The notes beneath the pieces were generated by a model that saw only the letters and a program-made list of their open reading frames with translations, searched no databases and was not told where the DNA came from. From an uncultured Bacteroidales bacterium (GTDB taxonomy: Bacteria > Bacteroidota > Bacteroidia > Bacteroidales > Bacteroidaceae): a stretch of DNA of 46,880 nucleotides. The stretch spans positions 1 through 46,880 of the forward strand of contig CADCGD010000047.1 in assembly GCA_902800925.1 (NCBI GenBank), read 5' to 3'. Positions 41,805 to 46,880 of the stretch are shown here, piece by piece (the first letter of the stretch is position 1; the number at the start of each line of letters is the position of its first letter). The translations under genes and the position numbers were made by a program.

Positions 41805-41993
41805 ATGCATATGGATATAACACTTGTTTTCACTGTTGCCGTTACTGCTACGCTTATCGTGGTGGCACTAGTGCTGGTGGCCATTATCATTTACCAGCGT
41901 TGGCGTATTGGCGACCAAAACGTCTTCATCGAGCGTTTCATCCGACAGAACGAGGAACTGCGCCAGAAGATGAGGAAAGCAGGAATCGTTTAG
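41805..41993 (+). CDS. Small single-pass membrane protein
   Basis: A 62-residue protein with one strong membrane segment (about 5-29, ITLVFTVAVTATLIVVALVL) and a basic, helical cytoplasmic tail (IERFIRQNEELRQKMRKAG). No family is recognised. It is the first gene after element B and lies 27 bases before the regulator gene, so the two are probably cotranscribed. A small partner of the membrane-bound regulator is one possibility; a second is that it is a stand-alone peptide of no link. Confidence 0.6.
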   Translation: MHMDITLVFTVAVTATLIVVALVLVAIIIYQRWRIGDQNVFIERFIRQNEELRQKMRKAGIV

Positions 41994-42020
41994 GTGTTTT
42001 GCACTCAAAAGCGTGTGTGA

Positions 42021-43616
42021 ATGAAGCAAAGGATTTACCTCATTATATTCTGCGTCGTGCTAGCCATGATGGCAGCTTGCACTCATAGCAGCGAGACGAA
42101 GGACGACGTGAGCAGTTCGGCAATGGCAGACTATCAGCGCGGTCTCGCCTACGACCAAGGGTGGCAGATGAAGCTAGCGGAGCATTACTATCGGAAGGCT
42201 TATCAAGGCTTTGCACGTAACCCGGCAAAAGACTGGTATCACTATACCGATGCGGGCTACCGCTGGGCTTGCTTGCGTTCTAGACGAGGCGACACAGAGG
42301 GCGCACTGAACGTCGTTACCGAACTGCTACACCAGGCAAAGGGAAACGATGCATTCCCCAAGGTTCAAGAGTCTGCTTTGCTGATGCTTATGACGGAAAT
42401 CCAGCTACAGTTGCATCAGTACGACGAGGCTAAACTCACGGGACAGAAAGCCTACGAGGTGTTAGAACAGAATATCGATCATGTGAAACGAGGAGGATGG
42501 GATATGGCTTGGGCCTGTATGAACATATCCGCTATTTACCACACATCAGGAGACATCGAAGGCGCCATGTCATGGCTTGACCGCTGTGCTCAAGGGTTAG
42601 TTCTCGCAGAGCAAGAGCATGATGACTCGCTGCTGATTGAGGAATGGAAAGGCCATGTGGCACTCCAACGGGCATTGCTCTTACAAGAATCTGGTCACGC
42701 TGCCGAGGCTTCCGCCACCTATGCCGCTATTCCCCGAAGCCGTCTGATGGAGCCCAAAGCCTACACCGTGGCTGCCGAATACCTGATGGCGGCAGGTCGC
42801 TACGACGAGGCAGCCTACTGGTATGAACAGATTGACAGCACCTACTTGGCTACCGACGGCGCCAAGATGACTTTCGACAACATCGCTACGCGTCTCTCTC
42901 CCCGCTACATGGCCTACCGCAAGGCTGGCCGGAATGCCGATGCCCTGCTGCTTGCCGACAGTGTCAGCGCTGCCATCGACTCTGCCCTCGTCTGGCAGAA
43001 GCAAAACGATGCGGCCGAGTTGGCGGTCATCTATCAGACCCATGAGAAGGAACTGGCTCTGAACGATGCTAAAAGCGAAACGCGCATCCATCGTGTATTG
43101 CTTTTCGCTGCTATCCTTGTCATCCTGCTCATTGGTTACCTGTTCTGGCGTACGCGAAAATATAATAAGGAACTCCTTGAGAAGAACCGCCGTCTGCTGT
43201 CCGAGATAGAACAGCGCGAGCGGGAGGAGCAGCAGGCCATCGTGCAGTTAAAGGCTGAACCCCAAGAGAAGCTCACAGCCAACCAGCAGCTCTTCTGCCG
43301 TATCTGCGACCTCATGGAAACCCCAGACCATATCTATACCGACACCGATATGGATCGCATCCGTCTGGCCCAGCTCCTTGGCACCAACGAGCACTACGTC
43401 ACCGATGCCATCAGTGCTTGTACCGATGGCAAGAGCGTCAACGCCTTCCTCAACGAGTACCGTCTGCGCTATGCCGCCCATCTGCTGGCTACTACCGATG
43501 ATTCCATAACGGTCATTGCCGAACTCTCCGGCTTCTCCCGCAGTTCGTTCTTCCGCGTCTTCAGCGATGCCTACGGCATGTCGCCCTCAGATTATCGTAG
43601 GGCAGCGAGGAAATAA
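42021..43616 (+). CDS. Membrane-bound AraC-type regulator with TPR-like sensor
   Basis: A 531-residue regulator. The N-terminus has a hydrophobic segment ending in MMAACTHS, a possible lipobox. Residues about 35-340 are helical TPR-like repeats (MADYQRGLAYDQGWQMKLAE, HHTSG and similar). A membrane segment lies near 355-375 (VLLFAAILVILLIGYLFWR), then a short coiled coil and a C-terminal AraC HTH (about 430-528): MDRIRLAQLLGTNEHYVTDA and ITVIAELSGFSRSSFFRVFS. It lies between elements B and C, so it is the likely activator of its own gene, the peptidase operon and the barrel remnant. Direct binding is inferred from the site layout. Confidence 0.85.
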   Translation: MKQRIYLIIFCVVLAMMAACTHSSETKDDVSSSAMADYQRGLAYDQGWQMKLAEHYYRKAYQGFARNPAKDWYHYTDAGYRWACLRSRRGDTEGALNVVTELLHQAKGNDAFPKVQESALLMLMTEIQLQLHQYDEAKLTGQKAYEVLEQNIDHVKRGGWDMAWACMNISAIYHTSGDIEGAMSWLDRCAQGLVLAEQEHDDSLLIEEWKGHVALQRALLLQESGHAAEASATYAAIPRSRLMEPKAYTVAAEYLMAAGRYDEAAYWYEQIDSTYLATDGAKMTFDNIATRLSPRYMAYRKAGRNADALLLADSVSAAIDSALVWQKQNDAAELAVIYQTHEKELALNDAKSETRIHRVLLFAAILVILLIGYLFWRTRKYNKELLEKNRRLLSEIEQREREEQQAIVQLKAEPQEKLTANQQLFCRICDLMETPDHIYTDTDMDRIRLAQLLGTNEHYVTDAISACTDGKSVNAFLNEYRLRYAAHLLATTDDSITVIAELSGFSRSSFFRVFSDAYGMSPSDYRRAARK

Positions 43617-43625
43617 CAAAAATCG

Positions 43626-43749
43626 CCCATTTCATCGGGATTTATTAGCCTGGCAATTTCTGTCAGGCTTTACTTTTTCCTATTTTGAGACTCTTTTTTC
43701 CTAGCGTGGGACTGTTGTCTCCTGGAAACAACCTAATTTTGCAGATGAA
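43626..43749 (+). promoter_or_regulatory. Element C: operator-promoter before the gutted barrel gene
   Basis: Third copy. The half-sites are TGAGACT at 43686-43692 and TGGGACT at 43707-43713, 21 bp apart, and TAATTTTG (43734-43741) follows after 20 bases. It starts only ten bases after the regulator stop codon. The only downstream gene is the barrel remnant at 43811. Confidence 0.8.
43649..43679 (+). terminator. Terminator hairpin of element C
   Basis: CCTGGCA, loop ATTTC and TGTCAGG pair over seven positions and are followed by CTTTACTTTTTCC. It lies 33 bases after the stop codon of the regulator gene. Confidence 0.65.
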
Positions 43750-43810
43750 TTCAAAAACATATAAAAACTTATATTATCCAATATTTTTAACCAATTATAT
43801 TCAAGAGACA

Positions 43811-43879
43811 ATGAAAAAGATGATGATGATTGCAGCGTCATCCAGTTCACCATCGGTTACAAGTTTGCTTTATAATTAA
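43811..43879 (+). pseudogene. Outer-membrane barrel gene reduced to its two ends
   Basis: The ATG opens MKKMMMIAAS, like the start of a signal peptide. Within ten codons another frame gives VIQFTIGYKFAL followed by a stop at 43873-43875, the typical last strand of an outer-membrane beta-barrel. Everything between, probably about 200 residues, is missing. It stands behind element C, much as the intact barrel gene at 39377 belongs to the operon behind element A. It is a remnant; no functional peptide is expected. Confidence 0.65.
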
Positions 43880-43903
43880 TTCGCAAATACCTGCTATACA
43901 AAA

Positions 43904-43930
43904 GAGGGTGTGCCTATTTGACACACCCTC
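43904..43930. terminator. Bidirectional terminator with conserved loop CCTATTTGA
   Basis: GAGGGTGTG, the nine-base loop CCTATTTGA and CACACCCTC form a perfect nine-pair stem. T runs occur on both sides (TTGTTA on plus, TTTTG on minus). The hairpin at 847-873 has the same loop. Confidence 0.75.
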
Positions 43931-43960
43931 TTGTTATCAGTTACGTCTTATTGTATTATT

Positions 43961-44035
43961 CTAGAAGTATTCTTCTTCTTCTTCTTCATCTTCATCGTCC
44001 ATTAATAGCCCCAACTTTTGGTGAAAAACTACCAT
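43961..44035 (-). pseudogene. Short acidic C-terminal remnant, unrecognised
   Basis: A 24-codon frame on the minus strand ends in LLMDDEDEEEEEEYF and a stop, 31 bases before a terminator hairpin. The acidic end looks like the tail of a longer protein whose body is absent; upstream of the ATG the frame is closed by stops. The E run comes from six GAA codons. It could be a remnant left by the same kind of internal loss seen elsewhere, or chance. Confidence 0.3.
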
Positions 44036-44105
44036 TTTTTGCCCCTACTTTTAGTTTTGGGTAGTATTTTAGTTGATTTTTGCAGTTTTTTGCCCCTACT
44101 TTTGG
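44008..44105 (+). repeat. Three GCCCCWACTTTTRG repeats upstream of the second DUF4143 gene
   Basis: GCCCCAACTTTTGG at 44008, GCCCCTACTTTTAG at 44041 and GCCCCTACTTTTGG at 44092 are in the same direction. The first two are 33 bp apart, the last two 51 bp. The last copy ends nine bases before the -7 box. Confidence 0.75.
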
Positions 44106-44114
44106 ATTTTTTTG

Positions 44115-44122
44115 TATCTTTG
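44115..44122 (+). promoter_or_regulatory. -7 box of the second DUF4143 gene
   Basis: TATCTTTG lies 29 bases before the ATG at 44152. TTTG at 44089-44092 is a possible -33 box, with a spacer of 22 bases. Confidence 0.6.
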
Positions 44123-44151
44123 CCGCTGTAAACAGCGCAATTGAGAAGAAT

Positions 44152-45501
44152 ATGGCATACTACAAGAGACTTATCGATGAGCAGTTGCTCAAGTGGAAAG
44201 ATGCGCCACGCCGTAAACCGCTTTTGATTCGCGGTGCACGACAGGTGGGCAAGTCAACTGCTGTCAGGGAACTCGGCAAACAGTTCAGATACTTCGTGGA
44301 GATTAATCTGGAAAAACAACCTGACCTGATTCAGATGTTTCCAGAGAACATTGACGTGAAAAAGACTTGTGAAAAGTTGAGTGGTACACTGGGGATCCCC
44401 ATTGTACCAGGCGAGACACTACTGTTTATCGATGAAATACAGGTATCGAAAGAGGCAGTCATGTCGCTGAGATATTTCAAAGAGGACTATCCAGAGCTAC
44501 ACGTCATCGCAGCAGGCTCTCTATTGGAGTTCGCTCTCGAAGAGCTGCCATCTTTTGGCGTGGGCAGAATACGTTCGCTCTATATGTACCCCTTCTCGTT
44601 TGATGAATTCCTAATGGCACAAGGCCTCGACCTGACTGTCAGCTACAAGAAGAAAGCCACCTGCGAGGAACCACTGCCAGCAAAGGCGCATAAAGACCTG
44701 ACAGACCAAATACGTACTTTCTATTTGGTTGGTGGTATGCCCGCTGCTGTGACAGAGTGGATAGAGACACACAGCTACATCGAGGTGTCGCATGTTCACA
44801 CGGATATCATACAGACCTATGAGGATGATTTCAACAAATATAAGAAGCGTGTTTCGCCCCTCCTGCTCCGTCAGGTACTGCGTTCGGTAGCTCTTCAAGT
44901 TGGCAATAAATTCGTCTATGCTGAAGCCGCAAGGGATGTTCACTCTTCTGTTGTGAGAGAGGCATTACACTTGCTGACACTAGCAGGACTGATAACTCCT
45001 GTAAAACATACAGATGGCACAGGCGTGCCTCTTGGTGCAGAGGAGAGCAACAGCTATGTGAAGTACCTATTCTTCGACTTAGGTGTGATGCTGACGATGC
45101 TTGACATCCCTGCAGCTGACATCCTGACGGCATCGGATGTGGATTTGGTGAACAAGGGCGGAACATCGGAGATGTTTGCGGGACTGGAGATGAAAAAGAA
45201 CCGTGACTGTTTCCTGAAGCCAGAAATGCACTATTGGCAGAATACAGCCAAGGGAAGCAACGCAGAAGTGGACTATCTTAGAGTAAGAAATGGGATTATA
45301 CTGCCCGTCGAAGTGAAAGCCAACACGCAGGGCAGCATGCAGAGTCTCTGGATATTTATGAGAAAGCGAAAGCTGCATGAAGCTATCAGAACCTCACTGG
45401 AGAACTTCGGCCAATTTGACCACTATGATCCGGAAGACGAGTTAGAGCAGCGACATGTGGATATCATCCCACTTTATGCGCTGAGCAATCTTGACAGATA
45501 A
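44152..45501 (+). CDS. AAA family ATPase with C-terminal DUF4143 domain
   Basis: A 449-residue relative of the protein encoded at 2817. Walker A is GARQVGKST at residues 28-36 and LLFIDEIQ near 92-97 is the Walker B motif. The sensor-like segment AAGSLLEFAL and FYLVGGMPAAV are typical of the family. The C-terminal domain keeps AEVDYLRVRN and LPVEVKAN, the nuclease-like D...ExK pattern. The two proteins share family motifs but differ strongly in sequence. The ATG at 44152 is chosen because the longer frame starts inside the repeat and promoter region. Its function is unknown. Confidence 0.87.
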   Translation: MAYYKRLIDEQLLKWKDAPRRKPLLIRGARQVGKSTAVRELGKQFRYFVEINLEKQPDLIQMFPENIDVKKTCEKLSGTLGIPIVPGETLLFIDEIQVSKEAVMSLRYFKEDYPELHVIAAGSLLEFALEELPSFGVGRIRSLYMYPFSFDEFLMAQGLDLTVSYKKKATCEEPLPAKAHKDLTDQIRTFYLVGGMPAAVTEWIETHSYIEVSHVHTDIIQTYEDDFNKYKKRVSPLLLRQVLRSVALQVGNKFVYAEAARDVHSSVVREALHLLTLAGLITPVKHTDGTGVPLGAEESNSYVKYLFFDLGVMLTMLDIPAADILTASDVDLVNKGGTSEMFAGLEMKKNRDCFLKPEMHYWQNTAKGSNAEVDYLRVRNGIILPVEVKANTQGSMQSLWIFMRKRKLHEAIRTSLENFGQFDHYDPEDELEQRHVDIIPLYALSNLDR

Positions 45502-45526
45502 GGTTTACAATTCTATTTTTGCGATG

Positions 45527-45534
45527 CAAAGGTA
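45527..45534 (-). promoter_or_regulatory. Orphan -7 box pointing into the ATPase gene
   Basis: TACCTTTG on the minus strand faces the 3' end of the DUF4143 gene with no minus-strand gene behind it. The first DUF4143 gene has the same arrangement with a small frameshifted gene behind the box, so this may be what is left of a lost neighbour. Confidence 0.3.
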
Positions 45535-45600
45535 CATTTTTTTTCTGTATTATATCCACCAGCGTCTATTAACATGTGTTAAACGTGTATAAATTCGATA

Positions 45601-45634
45601 GAAAAAGAGTCCCCGTCAGTAACATGGCGGGGAC
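45601..45634 (-). terminator. Terminator downstream of the smalltalk gene
   Basis: On the minus strand GTCCCCG and CGGGGAC pair, extended by CA/TG, with a short loop, and TCTTTTTC follows. It would end the HU-smalltalk transcript. Confidence 0.75.
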
Positions 45635-45635
45635 T

Positions 45636-45725
45636 TCACTATTCACTATTCACTCTTCACTATTCACTAGCGAAGCGTTTCACTTTTCACTAGCGAAGCG
45701 TTTCACTTTTCACTAGCGAAGCGTT
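45636..45725. repeat. Heptamer array and three 22-base tandem units
   Basis: TTCACTA/TTCACTC heptamers are followed by tandem units of about 22 bases built as TTCACTTTTCACTAGCGAAG plus CG. On the other strand they read CGCTTCGCTAGTGAA, like the array after the helicase gene at 16608. The end of the array touches the smalltalk stop codon. Confidence 0.85.
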
Positions 45726-45834
45726 AAAACGGTCCATGGCCCATACAACTCGTGGTTGTGATGGCCGTCAGGAATGCTGTGAGGGCGGCTACTATAACCT
45801 TCGTCGCTACCTCCGAAATTCGCTTCCAATTCAT
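45724..45834 (-). CDS. Smalltalk protein (small membrane peptide)
   Basis: A 36-residue peptide, too short for most gene finders. It starts MNWKRISEVATKVIVAALTA and ends FLTAITTTSCMGHGPF. A basic start, one hydrophobic helix and a TSCM end are the marks of the Bacteroidota smalltalk family. Such genes usually lie near an HU-like gene and often an amidase gene; here the HU-like gene is 510 bases upstream on the same strand. The cysteine near the end suggests a lipobox-like site, though function is unknown. Confidence 0.75.
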   Translation of the reverse strand: MNWKRISEVATKVIVAALTAFLTAITTTSCMGHGPF

Positions 45835-46297
45835 ACTTCAATACAACTTATTCTTTAACTACAACTTTCTTTTTATTTTTAACGACAACCTAGACAACAA
45901 AGACAACTTTTTTTCTGCGCATCCTTTTTTATTTTAAAGACAACTTAGACAACTTAAACAACTTTTTTTCGACGCGGTTGCGTCGTAGGCTATTGTTATA
46001 GTTGTCCAAAGTTGTCCAAGTTGTCTTTTAATAAAACCCCATTGTTTTGGACTCCGTAGACGCAGTTGCGTCGTAGGCTAACATTAATGTTGTCCCAAGT
46101 TGTCCAAGTTGTCTTTTAAATATAAATATCCTAGTTGTTCTTTTATTTTAAAGACAACTTAGACAACTTAAACAACTTTTTTTATTTCTCCAATTAACTT
46201 CGGACTCCGTAGACGGCGGTTGCCGTCGTAGGCAAAAAGTTGTCCTTGTTCTCTGACCAAGGTCAGAGTGTGGCGTTGCAATGTCCAAGTTGTCGTC
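45835..46297. repeat. AT-rich region with inverted repeats between HU-like and smalltalk genes
   Basis: AGACAACTTAGACAACTTAA-type blocks at about 45938-45965 and 46151-46178, with a shorter relative near 45887-45912, are inverted relative to GTTGTCCAAGTTGTCTTTTA-type blocks at about 46003-46032 and 46093-46120. Three small palindromic blocks accompany them: GACGCGGTTGCGTC, GACGCAGTTGCGTC and GACGGCGGTTGCCGTC, each followed by GTAGGC. No gene is visible. The blocks could fold into large hairpins in an HU-smalltalk transcript. Confidence 0.8.
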
Positions 46298-46340
46298 AAA
46301 AAAAATACCCAGGTGGTTGTTTTATGACCACCCGGGTGGT
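46298..46340 (-). terminator. Terminator of the HU-like gene
   Basis: On the minus strand ACCCGGGTGGT, loop CATAAAACA and ACCACCTGGGT form an 11-pair stem with one G-T pair, directly followed by a run of eight T. GACCACCCGGGTGGTC is itself a palindrome. Confidence 0.8.
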
Positions 46341-46343
46341 CGT

Positions 46344-46811
46344 TTAAGGCTCGGGCTCCTCGTCCTCCTTGACAACCTTGTTTTCAGGCAACTCCTCACA
46401 GCGGGCACCCTGCAGGAACTGCTTCACGCGGTTACCGGCATTGTCCCTGGTGCGCTCGGGGGTGAACACCACGTGCAGGTCATCGATGTTGTCGTTGACG
46501 GTGAAGGCCTTGGCCGAGCGGGCACCCTTGCAGTTGATGCCGATCTTGAACGAGCCGAAGCCGTCCAGCTTCACGCGCTTGGAGTCCTGCATCTGGTCCT
46601 TCATGACCTCGACAAGCTCCTCGATGACCGCCATGACGTCCGACTTCTTGACGGTACAGTTGCGCTGGATGATCTCCGCAAGGATGCGGGTGTTGATGGT
46701 TGCGGTGGGCACCATGCGGGCATACCACTTGCCGCTTCTCTTAGTTCCGACCGACTGGTCCTGATGCAAACGATAAAATACTGTAAGCGTATCCGCTTTG
46801 ACGCCTTGCAT
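46344..46811 (-). CDS. HU family DNA-binding protein (HU-like, long C-terminal tail)
   Basis: A 155-residue protein of the Bacteroidota HU-like family. TVFYRLHQDQSVGTKRSGKW at the start, TRILAEIIQRNCTVKKSDVM and KRVKLDGFGSFKIGI are typical, with the GFGSF core of the HU/IHF fold. Length and the early KWYARMV segment fit the long group, which is thought to bind DNA as a dimer. The acidic end EDEEPEP is unusual and may be a tail. It probably ends at the strong terminator and lies upstream of the smalltalk gene. Another gene ends two bases or less before its ATG. Confidence 0.85.
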   Translation of the reverse strand: MQGVKADTLTVFYRLHQDQSVGTKRSGKWYARMVPTATINTRILAEIIQRNCTVKKSDVMAVIEELVEVMKDQMQDSKRVKLDGFGSFKIGINCKGARSAKAFTVNDNIDDLHVVFTPERTRDNAGNRVKQFLQGARCEELPENKVVKEDEEPEP

Positions 46812-46812
46812 A

Positions 46813-46880
46813 CTATAGGGCCTTCCATTGGTCAGGCAGCAGAGTCCTGTATTCCTTGATGTCAGTATTAGGCTGCATCA
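46813..46880 (-). CDS. Partial gene at the right edge
   Basis: A minus-strand frame ends with TAG at 46813-46815 and continues past the window edge. The visible end reads DIKEYRTLLPDQWKAL. It could be the C-terminus of the gene before the HU-like gene, or a short frame starting at the ATG at 46878. It is not recognised. Its stop lies one base before the HU-like start, which would suggest coupling. Confidence 0.4.
   Translation of the reverse strand, partial: MQPNTDIKEYRTLLPDQWKAL

Noticed and set aside
45938-46178. The repeated CAACTT blocks as an origin with iterons
   Set aside because: Blocks occur in both directions and no replication initiator gene is nearby.
46281-46859. A 192-codon open frame on the plus strand
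   Set aside because: It is opposite the HU-like gene and its terminator; the HU fold on the minus strand is clear.

Overview
The window looks like a chromosomal piece of a Bacteroidota genome, most likely Prevotella or a close relative. The grounds are promoters with the Bacteroidota -7 box TAnnTTTG, few strong Shine-Dalgarno sites, many homologues typical of Bacteroidales (DUF4143 ATPases, RhuM, DUF4492 next to cydAB, smalltalk protein, HU-like protein), a C-terminal tail resembling a type IX secretion signal, and AraC-type regulators with periplasmic sensor domains. No rRNA, tRNA, CRISPR array or intact transposase was seen.

Layout. 1-2400 (minus strand): housekeeping genes ridA-tcdA and a TSCPD-domain gene, followed downstream by the wreck of a TonB-dependent receptor fused to a symporter tail. 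2400-15000: a more AT-rich defence island with a DUF4143 ATPase, a broken XRE regulator, a four-gene operon (GIY-YIG protein, coiled-coil TIR protein, type III Mod and Res), an AlbA/Schlafen-type protein, a second and broken TIR gene, an AlbA fragment and a RhuM-family gene. 15100-20700: RecD-like helicase, phosphopantetheinyl transferase, zinc metallopeptidase, then DsbD and a gutted GH29 fucosidase on the other strand. 20700-28500: a membrane-spanning AraC regulator with a sensor propeller beside a 1690-residue pectin-degrading esterase. 28500-31600: cytochrome bd oxidase operon (minus). 31600-37300: an exporter operon (coiled-coil protein, TolC, HlyD, two ABC-2 permeases, the first frameshifted). 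37300-43900: two S41 peptidases, an outer-membrane barrel, a small membrane protein and a membrane AraC/TPR regulator. 43900-46880: a second DUF4143 ATPase, then smalltalk and HU-like genes (minus) separated by inverted-repeat DNA.

Three observations stand out. First, three copies of a 123-124 bp element (37341, 41662, 43626) precede the peptidase operon, the regulator operon and a gutted barrel gene. Each copy has a terminator-like hairpin, two direct TGRGACT half-sites exactly 21 bp apart, and a TAnnTTTG box exactly 20 bp further on. This is what an AraC-type activator site should look like, and the AraC/TPR regulator encoded between copies B and C is the natural candidate. Second, a TIR-domain protein is built into a type III restriction-modification operon, overlapping mod by 20 bases. 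Third, many genes have lost a central or internal piece while keeping both ends (receptor, fucosidase, TIR, permease, barrel), and heptanucleotide repeats sit inside or at the edges of many coding regions. The first could be decay or an assembly effect; the second suggests slippage-prone expression of tolC, dsbD and others.

Family assignments come from recognising motifs by eye; no database search was run.
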